This document shows, one piece after another, positions 1 through 8,540 of a DNA stretch of 64,000 bases. A model generated the notes under the pieces. The model saw only the letters and a program-made list of their open reading frames with translations, did not search any database and had not been told where the DNA came from. The translations under genes were made by a program, and so were the position numbers. The DNA comes from Butyrivibrio sp. XPD2006 (GTDB lineage: Bacteria > Bacillota > Clostridia > Lachnospirales > Lachnospiraceae): the NCBI RefSeq assembly GCF_000420865.1, contig NZ_ATVT01000004.1, positions 1 to 64,000 of the forward strand. Direction: 5' to 3'. How positions within the stretch are numbered: position 1 is the stretch's first letter; each line of letters begins with the position of its first letter.

Positions 1-71
<71 letters not shown>

Positions 72-238
72 AAATAAGTTAGTTCAATTCCAGCCAGAAC
101 TAAAACGTTAGCTTTCGTTCTGTCCGTTATTACTTTTGGTTTGTTTCTTCTGAATAATTCTCTTAGAATTTTTCAGGGTTGCATTACTGTTTATTTGTCA
201 AGGTGCTTTGTTGTCACTGCCTCAGCGACAGCTTATTT

Positions 239-267
239 AGAATAGCACAGGAGATATATCATGTCAA
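239..267 (-). promoter_or_regulatory. rRNA operon promoter
   Basis: Minus strand: TTGACA (262-267), 17-base spacer, TATTCT (239-244), pointing at the 16S gene. The stretch 72-238 would be the transcribed rRNA leader. A second TTGACA at 196-201 has no convincing -10 box at 17 bases. Confidence 0.65.
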
Positions 268-276
268 CTACTTTTT

Positions 277-732
277 TTAATTGTTTATAAAAGTTTTTTG
301 AATGTAGCTGAAAAGCAGGCTGCATGCGGCTATTGCCGGTTGCAAAATCTTAAATCCGGTGACATATTCAACAATATAAATTATAAGTGCTGCTTCAATT
401 CCACCAAGAACAGCTCCGAGCAATCTGTCCAGCCCTCCGAGGATCGGTATCTCTTTTACCTTGCGAAGCGCATTTGCCAGGGCTGTCATCAGGCTGTAAA
501 CCGCAAACGCTACAACCAGATATCCGATCTTGGGTATAACTTCACCAAACCGGTTCCCCAAAACGCTTCCTGTAATACTCATCAGGTAATAAACCGCAAA
601 ATAAGAAGCGATTACAGCAATAAGGCCCGCTGCTTCCGCAAACAGGCCATTATTTGTTCCATATGATATTCTCCACAGAAAAAGACATCCAACCACTACC
701 AGGATAACAATCTGGGATATTTCCAAATTCAT
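277..732 (-). CDS. CvpA-family membrane protein
   Basis: A protein of about 151 residues with four hydrophobic segments spread over its length and the family-typical motif GLDRLLGAVLGG in its second half, followed by a last membrane helix. This matches CvpA/colicin V production family proteins, small integral membrane proteins whose precise role is unresolved. ATG at 732 is preferred over GTG at 741 because an AGGTG ribosome site precedes it, overlapping the TAG stop of the upstream gene. It is the last gene before the rRNA promoter and is probably translationally coupled to the DUF5711-like gene, suggesting the pair acts at the membrane together. Confidence 0.75.
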   Translation of the reverse strand: MNLEISQIVILVVVGCLFLWRISYGTNNGLFAEAAGLIAVIASYFAVYYLMSITGSVLGNRFGEVIPKIGYLVVAFAVYSLMTALANALRKVKEIPILGGLDRLLGAVLGGIEAALIIYIVEYVTGFKILQPAIAACSLLFSYIQKTFINN

Positions 733-741
733 CTGATTCAC

Positions 742-1968
742 CTATTTAAGATTCATTGTCACTACACTGTCTGCTGTTACCAGTGTAAATTTGCTTCTGA
801 CATTTGTAGGGATCATTGTCCTTACAGGCACTTCAAACTTGTCATGATACTTGATATGCCCGCTCATATCCATAATAACGCACTCGTCTTCATTGTAGAT
901 AATGATCTGCTTGTTATTAAAGATGATCTCAGAACACTCCATGTTGAAATAGGTTGTAAGCACCTCAGTTCCCTTGTCGTTGTATACCTGAAGTCTGTAA
1001 GCTCCGTCATTGGTGCTGTTCGGAAAAACCAGTCCCATATAGGAGTCGCTGTAGTATACAGACTTGATCTCTTCCTCTCCGGTAAAGAAATCCGCCTGGC
1101 TGACAGGCTTCTGATCACCCGAATAAAACATTACTCTGTCATCTGAAACAGCAAAACACGAAGCAGTGTTCATGAATTGCACAAAAGGTACAACAATTCC
1201 GGGATACTCATATCCGCTGGCATAGTTATCTATAGAGTTCTGCCCTACAGATCCGAAGTTAAAAAACGCCACGCTGGTCTTGAGCGCTCCTTCATCAGGA
1301 TAAAGATATGAAACACATACCAGTTCCGCATTCGGAGATATACTGATATCAATCGGATATCCGCTGTTCTTCATTGTGGTCTTAAAATTGGCAATGGTGT
1401 TGCCCTCGGCATCATATAAGTAGATCCAGGTAACATCTGTTCCATCAAGAACCACAGCCACTACGCCCTGGGACGATACACAAAAGTCTCTTATAGGAAG
1501 ATTTGTATCAATCATTCCCATTGCTCCGGAAATATTGCTGACATAAATATTGTGGCCGTTGTAGTCGCCAACCGCCACCACCGTACCACAGGTCCTTGCT
1601 ATGGGAGTCTGCATCTCATAGGTCTGGTTCCACAGAACCTGTCCGGCCGGATTGAGGCAGCTCACACCATCTTTACTGTACTGGATAACATGTCCGCCAA
1701 GCCCCAGAACCTTTGAATCAAGTCCGTTGGTTATAGGGGTCTCATTCTCCAGAAGAGCTTCAGAATACTCTTTGTCTCTCCAGCTGAGATAGATAAGCGC
1801 TACAAGCATTACTACAACAAAGGTAATGCCGACGGTCCTGAAAAGGACCGCCAGCTTATGATTTCTTATCTTTTCCTTATAAGAAGGTTCGTCGCCTGCT
1901 GACCTCTGACCATAATTCCCGTTATTAACTTTTTCTGCATATGAGGCAAAATCACGTACTTCAGCCAA
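742..1968 (-). CDS. DUF5711-like membrane-anchored propeller protein
   Basis: About 408 residues: a cytoplasmic N-terminus of roughly 40 residues, one membrane helix (TVGITFVVVMLVALIYLSW), then a large extracytoplasmic region with repeated beta-rich blocks (VLGLGGHVIQYSKDG, VVAVGDYNGHNIYV and similar), which looks like a beta-propeller. I believe this is the DUF5711 family of Firmicutes; function unknown. The start is TTG at 1968, seven bases after a GGAGG site; the longer reading from 1986 would put that site inside the gene. The stop abuts the CvpA-like gene, so the two form a short operon. Confidence 0.7.
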   Translation of the reverse strand: MAEVRDFASYAEKVNNGNYGQRSAGDEPSYKEKIRNHKLAVLFRTVGITFVVVMLVALIYLSWRDKEYSEALLENETPITNGLDSKVLGLGGHVIQYSKDGVSCLNPAGQVLWNQTYEMQTPIARTCGTVVAVGDYNGHNIYVSNISGAMGMIDTNLPIRDFCVSSQGVVAVVLDGTDVTWIYLYDAEGNTIANFKTTMKNSGYPIDISISPNAELVCVSYLYPDEGALKTSVAFFNFGSVGQNSIDNYASGYEYPGIVVPFVQFMNTASCFAVSDDRVMFYSGDQKPVSQADFFTGEEEIKSVYYSDSYMGLVFPNSTNDGAYRLQVYNDKGTEVLTTYFNMECSEIIFNNKQIIIYNEDECVIMDMSGHIKYHDKFEVPVRTMIPTNVRSKFTLVTADSVVTMNLK

Positions 1969-2000
1969 ATGCCAACCTCCAAACAATACCCTTTATTTCA

Positions 2001-3044
2001 TTAAATAAACTGGTAAACAGTCTTTGTGTCATACTCTCTGTCCGGACCAAATACACAGTCAGGGAATCCGGCTTCATTAATTGAGTTAGGATAGAACTGT
2101 GTCTCAAGGCAGAAACCGTCTCTAGGCTTGTAAACAATGCCTCCCTTGCCATGAGGGTGGTTGAGGAAGTTACCTGCATAGAGCTGGAATCCGGGAAGAT
2201 CTGTTGAGCACTTCATCGTGATTCCTGTTGCAGGAGCTGTCACTTCGCAGAATACCTTCATTGAGCCGTCAGCGCCGTCAATTGCGTAGTTGTGGTCGTA
2301 TCCGCCTACAAACTTGAGCTGCTCATTGTCTGCATCTATATCCTTGCCAATTGTCTTAGCTACTCTGAAGTCGAAAGGTGTTCCCTCGACTGTTGCAATC
2401 TCACCTGTAGGGATTGCTGCAGAATCAATAACAGGTGTGTAATGAGCTGTATACATCTTCATGACATGATCAAGGCAGCTTCCGGATGCCTGTCCTGCAA
2501 GATTGAAATATGCATGATTTGTCATGTTGATAAGAGTCTTGGCATCACTGGTAGCATGATAGTGAAGCTCAAGAGCATTGTCGTCTGTAAGTGTATAAGT
2601 AAGTTCAAACACTCTGTTTCCGGAGAAACCAAGATCCCCGTCCTCAGCTTCAAGTGTGAACTTAACAAAGTTTGCACCTTCCTCTGCGTCCCATACACGC
2701 TTATGGAATCCGTTGTTCATATCGGTGTGAAGGTTGTTGGGACCATCGTTGATAGGAAGGATAAACTCTTTTCCATCGATAGAATACTTGGCATTTGCTA
2801 TTCTGTTAGCTGTAGGGCCAACTGTTGCGCCAAGGAAGCAGTCGTTTACAAAGTACTCCTTGTAATCATCGTAGCCGAGAACCACATCTACTTTCTCGCC
2901 GTTCTTGTCCGGTACAAAAATATTTCTGATAGTACAACCATAGTTAAGAACGCATACTTCTACTCCGGACTGATTGGTCAAATGATACACATAGATAGGT
3001 GCACCACTTGGAGCCTCTCCCCAAAACTCTCTTTTTACTGCCAT
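2001..3044 (-). CDS. galM: aldose 1-epimerase (mutarotase)
   Basis: 347 residues of GalM fold. It interconverts alpha and beta anomers of aldohexoses such as galactose and glucose in the cytoplasm, feeding the Leloir pathway. Visible family motifs are the N-terminal NYGCTIRNIFVPD block, TVGPTANRIANAKYSIDG, the catalytic-histidine region MTNHAYFNLAG and the C-terminal FCLETQFYPNSINE with the catalytic glutamate. ATG at 3044 is chosen because AAGGAGG lies just upstream; 28 extra in-frame residues upstream overlap recR and are unlikely. No gal genes are adjacent, so it looks like a stand-alone housekeeping copy. Confidence 0.95.
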   Translation of the reverse strand: MAVKREFWGEAPSGAPIYVYHLTNQSGVEVCVLNYGCTIRNIFVPDKNGEKVDVVLGYDDYKEYFVNDCFLGATVGPTANRIANAKYSIDGKEFILPINDGPNNLHTDMNNGFHKRVWDAEEGANFVKFTLEAEDGDLGFSGNRVFELTYTLTDDNALELHYHATSDAKTLINMTNHAYFNLAGQASGSCLDHVMKMYTAHYTPVIDSAAIPTGEIATVEGTPFDFRVAKTIGKDIDADNEQLKFVGGYDHNYAIDGADGSMKVFCEVTAPATGITMKCSTDLPGFQLYAGNFLNHPHGKGGIVYKPRDGFCLETQFYPNSINEAGFPDCVFGPDREYDTKTVYQFI

Positions 3045-3078
3045 TTCTAACCTCCTTAATCGTACAATACGCCACGCC

Positions 3079-3678
3079 TCACAGCTCCGTTCTGCCTTCA
3101 AGAGCACGCAGAAGCGTAACTTCATCAATGTATTCCAAGTCGCCCCCGACAGGTACTCCGCTGGCTATTCTTGTAACCTTGATACCTGTGGGTTTGACAA
3201 GTTTACTGATATACATAGCTGTTGTCTCACCTTCAAGTGAGGAATTGGTGGCGATGATCACCTCATCAATATCCTCATTCTGAAGCCTTTTCATAAGCTC
3301 TGTCAGCCTTATATCTCCGGGGCCGATTCCAAGCATCGGCGAAATTGCTCCATGAAGTACATGATACACGCCTTCGTACTTGCCTGTCTTCTCATAAGCT
3401 GCGAGATCCCTCGCATTTTCCACAACCATGATGGTGTGATGGTCGCGATTCTGATTACTGCAGATAGGGCATATATCCTCATCGGTGAGAGTACAGCACA
3501 CCTCACAATAGTGCACATTTTCTCTGGCATCCACAATAGAATCCGCCAGTCTCTTGACTCTGTCCTTGGGCAGATTTATCAGATAAAATGCCAGTCTCTG
3601 AGCGGACTTGCCTCCGATTCCCGGTAGGGCAGAAAGTTCTTCAATTAAACGGTTAATATGTCCGCTGTATAACTCCAT
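3079..3678 (-). CDS. recR: recombination mediator protein RecR
   Basis: 199 residues, the usual RecR length. It works with RecF/RecO to load RecA on gapped DNA. Order of domains: N-terminal helix-hairpin-helix (LSALPGIGGKSAQRLAF), a four-cysteine zinc finger (CEVCCTLTDEDICPIC), then a Toprim domain with VVENARDLAAYE and the IIATNSSLEGETTA block. The ATG overlaps the stop of the ybaB-like gene by one base, and dnaX lies upstream; dnaX-ybaB-recR is a very widely conserved trio. Confidence 0.98.
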   Translation of the reverse strand: MELYSGHINRLIEELSALPGIGGKSAQRLAFYLINLPKDRVKRLADSIVDARENVHYCEVCCTLTDEDICPICSNQNRDHHTIMVVENARDLAAYEKTGKYEGVYHVLHGAISPMLGIGPGDIRLTELMKRLQNEDIDEVIIATNSSLEGETTAMYISKLVKPTGIKVTRIASGVPVGGDLEYIDEVTLLRALEGRTEL

Positions 3679-4025
3679 TAAAATCCAAGGCCTCCGCCTA
3701 ATCCACCTGTCATCTTGTTCATCATTGCGCCGCTTGCTTCATCAGCCTGCTTCATTGCTTCATTGACAGCAGCAACGATCATGTCCTGAAGCATCTCCAC
3801 GTCATCGGGATCAACTGCATCAGGTGAAATTGTGATACTCTTTAAAGTCTTATTGCCCATAACTGTAGCTTCTACAGCTCCGCCGCCTGCCTTGGCAGTA
3901 AACTCCTTGGTCTCAAGCTCTTTCTGGCTCTCCTCCATCTGGCGCTGCATTCTCTGCGCCTGCTTCATAAGATTCTGCATGTTACCGGGCATTCCGCCAC
4001 CGGGAAATCCGCCTCTTTTTGCCAT
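3678..4025 (-). CDS. YbaB/EbfC-family nucleoid-associated protein
   Basis: 115 residues. YbaB/EbfC proteins bind DNA as tweezers-like dimers. The sequence has the Gly/Met-rich N-terminus ([20 protein letters not shown]), the core coiled segment [17 protein letters not shown], and the conserved [13 protein letters not shown]. It sits two bases after dnaX and overlaps recR, the standard arrangement. Confidence 0.95.
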   Translation of the reverse strand: MAKRGGFPGGGMPGNMQNLMKQAQRMQRQMEESQKELETKEFTAKAGGGAVEATVMGNKTLKSITISPDAVDPDDVEMLQDMIVAAVNEAMKQADEASGAMMNKMTGGLGGGLGF

Positions 4026-4027
4026 TG

Positions 4028-5632
4028 TTAATTCTCCTCTTCTTCATCATCTTCTGTTACAACATCAAAATTAATATTTTGTAAGTTGACGTAATTCTCC
4101 TCGAAATTCTGGGTCGGCTCGAGGAATCTGGCTTCATACTCCACGTGCTTGCCAAGGATGCCATCCAGTGTGTCCTGGAATTCCTGTACAAACTCTCCGC
4201 TTGAATACTTGTCCGCCAGCTGTTTATTATCAAAAACCACCTGAAGTCTGTCGTCATTGCCAAGACTGAGCTTGGCTCTCTGCATATAAGTCTTCATGGG
4301 GTTACCCATTCTTGCCACGGCCTGAGGCCAATTCTTAACAAGTCTTTGTATATCTTCGGGAACAGCCCTGTCCAAAGTCTTCTTCTCTTTTACCAGAGGC
4401 GAAGCCATTGCTCCGGCGCCACCTGCAGCTGCCACCGCGATCTGCCCGGTCTGGATACCGCTCAGAACCTTGCTGTTCTTCTCGTCGTGTTCCTCTAATA
4501 TTCTGATCCTCTCCTCGAAGGAATCCTGCTCATCCTTGTCCATCTGCGGCTTGCAGAGCTTGATAAGCGTAATCTCTATCAGGATCCTCTTCTGTGTCGC
4601 ATACCTGATATTCGAACTCAGTTCGGAAAAGACCCTTATGAATCTTAAAATTGCGTCGCTGCTGACACCTGCTGCCTGCTCCTTAAGAGTCTTGAGGTTG
4701 TCAGTGGAAATATCAACCACATCCTCCATCTGATCGGAGGCCTGTACAAGCATAAGGTTTCGGAGATACCACACGAAGTCGTTAACAAACTGCGTGAGTT
4801 CCCTTCCCTGTATAACCACATCTGAGAGAATGGTAAGTGCTCTGTTGACGTCCTGTTCATACAGGGCGGAAAAGAGATTGCTGAACACCTCGGTGTCTAC
4901 TGCTCCAAGGACGCCCAAAACCTTGTCATATGTGAGCTCTTCTCCGTAGTTAAAAGCTATGCACTGGTCAAGAAGGCTTAAGGAATCTCTCATGGATCCG
5001 TCAGCAGTCTTGGCGATGTATCTAAGAGCTCTTTCTTCAACTTTGATGCCTTCTGCATCAACAACCTGTTTAAGTCTTCCCTCGATGTCATCGATGGTAA
5101 TCCTGTGGAAATCATATCTCTGGCACCTTGAAAGGATTGTGATGGGAATCTTGTGAACCTCAGTGGTCGCAAGGATAAACATCACATATTCCGGCGGCTC
5201 CTCTAGGGTTTTAAGAAGCGCATTAAAAGCACCGGCGGATAACATATGTACCTCGTCGATGATGTATACTTTCTTTTTGCCTCTGGTCGGGGAGTATGAG
5301 ACTTCGTCGATGATCTCTCTGACATTATCAACGCCGTTATTGGAAGCAGCATCGATCTCGATTACGTTCATACTGTTGCCGGCCGCGATCTCTTTGCACA
5401 TCTCGCACTCGCCACAGGGACTTCCGTCCACTGGGTGCTCACAGTTAACCGCCTTGGCCAAAATCTTTGCAACAGAAGTCTTACCTGTTCCACGAGTTCC
5501 GCAGAACAGGTAAGCATGTCCGACTCTGTCCGATCTGATCTGATTCTTGAGCGTTGTAATTATATGATCCTGGCCTTTGACATCTTCAAAGACCGGGGGT
5601 CTGAATTTCCTGTATAGTGCTACATAACCCAT
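4028..5632 (-). CDS. dnaX: DNA polymerase III subunit gamma/tau
   Basis: 534 residues. Clamp-loader ATPase of the replicative polymerase. Visible are the N-terminal [17 protein letters not shown], Walker [10 protein letters not shown], a four-cysteine zinc module ([16 protein letters not shown]), Walker [10 protein letters not shown], the sensor/SRC motif LSRCQRYDF, and a C-terminal region ending in an acidic tail (DEEEEEN). First gene of dnaX-ybaB-recR. The signal recognition RNA often found just upstream of dnaX in Bacilli is absent: only 34 bases separate it from pfkA. Confidence 0.98.
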   Translation of the reverse strand: MGYVALYRKFRPPVFEDVKGQDHIITTLKNQIRSDRVGHAYLFCGTRGTGKTSVAKILAKAVNCEHPVDGSPCGECEMCKEIAAGNSMNVIEIDAASNNGVDNVREIIDEVSYSPTRGKKKVYIIDEVHMLSAGAFNALLKTLEEPPEYVMFILATTEVHKIPITILSRCQRYDFHRITIDDIEGRLKQVVDAEGIKVEERALRYIAKTADGSMRDSLSLLDQCIAFNYGEELTYDKVLGVLGAVDTEVFSNLFSALYEQDVNRALTILSDVVIQGRELTQFVNDFVWYLRNLMLVQASDQMEDVVDISTDNLKTLKEQAAGVSSDAILRFIRVFSELSSNIRYATQKRILIEITLIKLCKPQMDKDEQDSFEERIRILEEHDEKNSKVLSGIQTGQIAVAAAGGAGAMASPLVKEKKTLDRAVPEDIQRLVKNWPQAVARMGNPMKTYMQRAKLSLGNDDRLQVVFDNKQLADKYSSGEFVQEFQDTLDGILGKHVEYEARFLEPTQNFEENYVNLQNINFDVVTEDDEEEEN

Positions 5633-5666
5633 TGTAAAAAACTACTCCAACAAAACTTTATATCGC

Positions 5667-6740
5667 TCAATCCCCGAAGCATACTCCAAGCATCTTGGCT
5701 TCCTTGATGATGCTGGCGTCAGGTGAAACATATTTGAGCTTACCTGCGATCTCAGAAAGAGGAACCTTAACAATCTCTCTGTTCTTGTAAGCCACCATGA
5801 AGCCGTATTCCTTGTTGAGGATGAGCTGTCCTGCCTCCGCACCAAGCCTTGATGCAAATACACGATCATATGGATCCGGAGCTCCACCTCTCTGCATGTG
5901 TCCGGGAACCGTTACTCTTACTTCATGTCCTGTCTTTTTCTGAATTGCTTCTGCAATTTCATAGGATACTGACGGATACTTGTAATTGGCCATCTTCTCT
6001 TTGTATTCCTTCTTGGAGAGTTTGGCATCCTTCTTGGAAATAGCACCCTCAGCAACTGCTATGATAGTGAATCTGCTGCCTCTTGCATCTCTGGCCTCAA
6101 TAGCCTCGCAGATCTTGCCGATGTCATAAGGAATCTCCGGAATAAGGATTACATCCGCACCGCCGGCCAGGCCTGCGTTCAGTGTAAGCCATCCAACCTT
6201 ATGTCCCATTACTTCTATAATAAATACACGGCCATGGGAATCAGCTGTTGTATGAATATTATCAATAACATTGGTAGCAACATCAACTGCACTCTGGAAA
6301 CCAAAGGTCATATCCGTGCCCCAAAGGTCATTATCAATTGTCTTGGGAAGAGATACCACATTTAGTCCCTCTTCCGAAAGGAGGTTTGCAGTCTTCTGTG
6401 AACCGTTGCCTCCGAGAACTACAAGGCAGTCAAGCTGAAGCTTGTAATAGTTCTGCTTCATAGCCTCTACCTTATCAAGTCCGTTTTCGTCAGGTTCCCT
6501 GATGGTCTTAAAAGGTGTTCTGGAGCTACCGAGAATAGTTCCGCCTTTAGTCAGGATACCTGAAAAATCCTTCGAGGTCAGCATTCTGAAATCGCTGTAG
6601 ATGAGTCCTCTATAGCCGTTCTTGAAGCCATAGAACTCAACTTCCTCTCCGCTGTGCGCAATACACTTAACAACGCCGCGCATTGCTGCATTCAAAGCCT
6701 GACAGTCACCACCACTAGTCAACATACCAATTCTCATCAT
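5667..6740 (-). CDS. pfkA: 6-phosphofructokinase, mixed-type active site
   Basis: 357 residues, cytoplasmic; phosphorylates fructose 6-phosphate in glycolysis. Motifs: GMLTSGGDCQALNAAMRG at the N-terminus, GGNGS at 110-114 and PKTIDND at 132-138, then HGRVFIIEVMG. In E. coli PfkA the corresponding motifs are GGDGS (Gly104) and PGTIDND (Gly124). Here Gly104 is kept, as in ATP enzymes, but the 124 position is Lys, as in pyrophosphate enzymes, and Asp103 is Asn. ATP is still the likelier donor from the Gly, but this is inference. Two ATG codons are adjacent; the first has AAGGAGG ten bases upstream. Confidence 0.93.
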   Translation of the reverse strand: MMRIGMLTSGGDCQALNAAMRGVVKCIAHSGEEVEFYGFKNGYRGLIYSDFRMLTSKDFSGILTKGGTILGSSRTPFKTIREPDENGLDKVEAMKQNYYKLQLDCLVVLGGNGSQKTANLLSEEGLNVVSLPKTIDNDLWGTDMTFGFQSAVDVATNVIDNIHTTADSHGRVFIIEVMGHKVGWLTLNAGLAGGADVILIPEIPYDIGKICEAIEARDARGSRFTIIAVAEGAISKKDAKLSKKEYKEKMANYKYPSVSYEIAEAIQKKTGHEVRVTVPGHMQRGGAPDPYDRVFASRLGAEAGQLILNKEYGFMVAYKNREIVKVPLSEIAGKLKYVSPDASIIKEAKMLGVCFGD

Positions 6741-6792
6741 GTGAAAAAGGCCTCCTTTGAATATTCAAATTTGTAAATGCACACTACTAGTA

Positions 6793-6822
6793 ATTATACA
6801 TTAATACTATCACTACTGCCAA
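6793..6822 (-). promoter_or_regulatory. pfkA promoter
   Basis: Minus strand TTGGCA (6817-6822), 18-base spacer, TATAAT (6793-6798), about 50 bases upstream of the pfkA start. Confidence 0.55.
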
Positions 6823-6831
6823 GTAATCCGG

Positions 6832-6860
6832 TTGACTACGGACTATTAAAAAAGTATAAT
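6832..6860 (+). promoter_or_regulatory. tRNA-Ser promoter
   Basis: TTGACT (6832-6837), 17-base spacer, TATAAT (6855-6860), directly upstream of the tRNA; predicted transcription start near 6867. It overlaps divergently with the pfkA promoter region. Confidence 0.75.
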
Positions 6861-6864
6861 AAAA

Positions 6865-6893
6865 AACGCTTCGGTGCATCATCCGAAGCGTTT
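6865..6893. promoter_or_regulatory. hairpin between tRNA promoter and tRNA
   Basis: Inverted repeat AACGCTTCGG / CCGAAGCGTT with an eight-base loop. On the plus strand it would be the 5' leader of the pre-tRNA. On the minus strand it is followed by a T-rich tract (TTTTTTATTATAC), so it could also stop minus-strand readthrough toward pfkA. Confidence 0.5.
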
Positions 6894-6979
6894 GGAGACG
6901 TATCAAAGTGGTCGTAATGAGGCGCACTCGAAATGCGTTTGTCCTCCGGGGCACGCGGGTTCGAATCCCGCCGTCTCCG
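6894..6979 (+). tRNA. tRNA-Ser (anticodon CGA)
   Basis: Acceptor stem GGAGACG/CGTCTCC, D-loop with GTGGTCG, anticodon stem GCGCA/TGCGT with loop CTCGAAA (anticodon CGA), a long class II variable arm, and T-arm GCGGGTTCGAATCCCGC. CCA is not encoded. It decodes UCG. The gene is a single transcription unit between its promoter and a bidirectional terminator. Confidence 0.96.
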
Positions 6980-6990
6980 CTTATCAAAAT

Positions 6991-7019
6991 AAAATCTCCC
7001 ACAGCACGTGGGAGATTTT
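6991..7019. terminator. bidirectional terminator
   Basis: 12-bp stem AAAATCTCCCAC / GTGGGAGATTTT with a five-base loop, T-rich on both sides. It serves the tRNA from the left and the convergent LytTR gene from the right. Confidence 0.85.
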
Positions 7020-7024
7020 CATTT

Positions 7025-7726
7025 TCAGAATGAATATTTCAGCACCAGTTCGCTCAGTACTCTGTAAGTTCCTCTTGGAACCGAGAACTCTTTTCCGTTC
7101 TCCATCACAACCGAATCCTTGGTAATCTTGAGCACTCTCTTTAAATTGATCACGCTCTTGACGCCCATGGAGTAAAAATGCGGATAATCCAGATTCTCCT
7201 GAATAGTCTGCATTGTACTCCTTATAAGGAAATTGTCATCATGGGTAACGATTCTCTTATAATGATCCTCAGACTCTACATAAAGGATGTCATCAACCTT
7301 GATCTTGTGTACCTCTCCGCTTTCTCTGAAGGTAATGTAGTGGTCCTCCTCTTCCTGAGTACACACCCTGTCCATGGCTTCAAAGAAATCCTCCTGCAGG
7401 ATCGGTTTCTCCAAATAGTGAACTGCATGGATCCTGAAGGCATCCTTGTAAAAGGCATTTGACGATGTCATGAAGATAATGTGAGCATTCTCATTGTTCT
7501 TCATTATCGTCTCAGCAAGCTCTATGCCATTGATCTTGTCGATATATATGTCCAGTAAAAAGATGTCGTAGACATTCTTTTCCATTGCTCCCAAAAGATC
7601 CAGAGACGTGTAGAAAATGTCCACGCTAAATTCAAGGCCGCCATGAGCCGCCCTGTACTTTTCCAAAAGCTCTGCCGCCTCAGCAGCAGAGCTTTTCTCA
7701 TCATCGCATATCGCAAGTTTGTACAT
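7025..7726 (-). CDS. LytTR-family response regulator (orphan)
   Basis: 233 residues. N-terminal receiver domain with the acidic pair DD at residues 9-10, the phospho-acceptor Asp in FLLDIYI near residue 58 and the conserved Lys in HYLEKPI; C-terminal LytTR DNA-binding domain from about residue 130 (VHKIKVDDILYVESEDHYK through FSVPRGTYRVL). Such regulators usually pair with a HPK10-type histidine kinase and control peptide-signalled or autolysis genes. No kinase gene is adjacent, so the partner is unknown. The next gene upstream is a DUF6033-like protein with a 15-base gap, probably co-transcribed. Confidence 0.92.
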   Translation of the reverse strand: MYKLAICDDEKSSAAEAAELLEKYRAAHGGLEFSVDIFYTSLDLLGAMEKNVYDIFLLDIYIDKINGIELAETIMKNNENAHIIFMTSSNAFYKDAFRIHAVHYLEKPILQEDFFEAMDRVCTQEEEDHYITFRESGEVHKIKVDDILYVESEDHYKRIVTHDDNFLIRSTMQTIQENLDYPHFYSMGVKSVINLKRVLKITKDSVVMENGKEFSVPRGTYRVLSELVLKYSF

Positions 7727-7741
7727 ATAACCCCCGGATAG

Positions 7742-8485
7742 TTATCCTTTAAAATCTATGCTCTGCCCAATACTCTTTTCATATGGCGTCTGAACGGAAT
7801 CCGCTCTCAGACTAAAGTTGTAATTCTCAATCTTCTTGACCAGTTCCTCAACGGAATCAGCCTGAAGGATGACATAATCATCGTCATCATCAGGTACCTT
7901 CTCCGATTTATCCGTGTGCCCGGCCCGGAGCTTTTCCATCTGCTCCTTTTTGGCTTCTTTCTTGGCCTCAGCCTTTTCAGCAGCCTTCTTCTCAGCTCTT
8001 TTGGCTGCAATCTTCTCAGTCATGTCCTGATTGGACTTGCTCATTACCGCAAAGAATGAAGCCGTTCCGTTGTCGTTGACTGTCATGCCGATTGTCTTAA
8101 CACCAGGCTGATTGGCCATTACCGACTGAAGCTGCGGCATCTGTGACTGAGCCTTGGAAATAAGCCCTTCGTACTTGGCACGATAGTTCTCATCCGTTGC
8201 CATTCTCTCGATCTTCTCTTCATCGATCAAGACTACCATCCTGTTGGCGTTGCCATAGGAGCCGGCATTCTGCTTGGCAAATTCTTTCATGTCCTTGCTG
8301 ACAAGAACAAAGTCCATGCCTGAATATTTCTTTTTCAGTTCTTCGTAGTACTTGGCACCGGCTTCACTGAGCTGGGGCTTTCCAACAGTCTTGCCGTAAT
8401 GACCGGTCTTACCTGTCTCCTGAGTTTTCCCGGCTTCTTGCAGCGCTCCGCTGTTAGCAGCAGTGATTTCAGAAATGTTGCTCAT
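7742..8485 (-). CDS. DUF6033-like cytoplasmic protein
   Basis: 247 residues, no signal peptide or membrane helix. The core (LSEAGAKYYEELKKKYSGMDFVLVSKDMKE ... VVLIDEEKIERMATDE) resembles what I remember as DUF6033, a family frequent in Lachnospiraceae with no known function. Residues about 150-190 are a Lys/Glu/Ala-rich helix, followed by an acidic run (PDDDDDY). ATG at 8485 has GGAGGG upstream. Its place just before the LytTR regulator suggests a regulatory or surface-related role, but that is speculation. Confidence 0.65.
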   Translation of the reverse strand: MSNISEITAANSGALQEAGKTQETGKTGHYGKTVGKPQLSEAGAKYYEELKKKYSGMDFVLVSKDMKEFAKQNAGSYGNANRMVVLIDEEKIERMATDENYRAKYEGLISKAQSQMPQLQSVMANQPGVKTIGMTVNDNGTASFFAVMSKSNQDMTEKIAAKRAEKKAAEKAEAKKEAKKEQMEKLRAGHTDKSEKVPDDDDDYVILQADSVEELVKKIENYNFSLRADSVQTPYEKSIGQSIDFKG

Positions 8486-8540
8486 GGTTCCCTCCTTTTC
8501 CCGAGTTTAAGTCTCGTTAGCATCCTTGCTATGATTTCAC

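Noticed and set aside
196-201. Second TTGACA before the 16S gene as an rRNA P2 promoter
   Set aside because: No acceptable -10 box at 16-18 bases (CCCTGA).
2292-3050. 252-codon open frame antisense to galM
   Set aside because: Cys-rich shadow of the strongly supported galM gene.
5633-5666. Signal recognition particle RNA upstream of dnaX
   Set aside because: Only 34 bases between dnaX and pfkA; no room.
6787-7002. 71-codon frame over the tRNA on the minus strand
   Set aside because: It passes through the tRNA and two hairpins and has no ribosome site.
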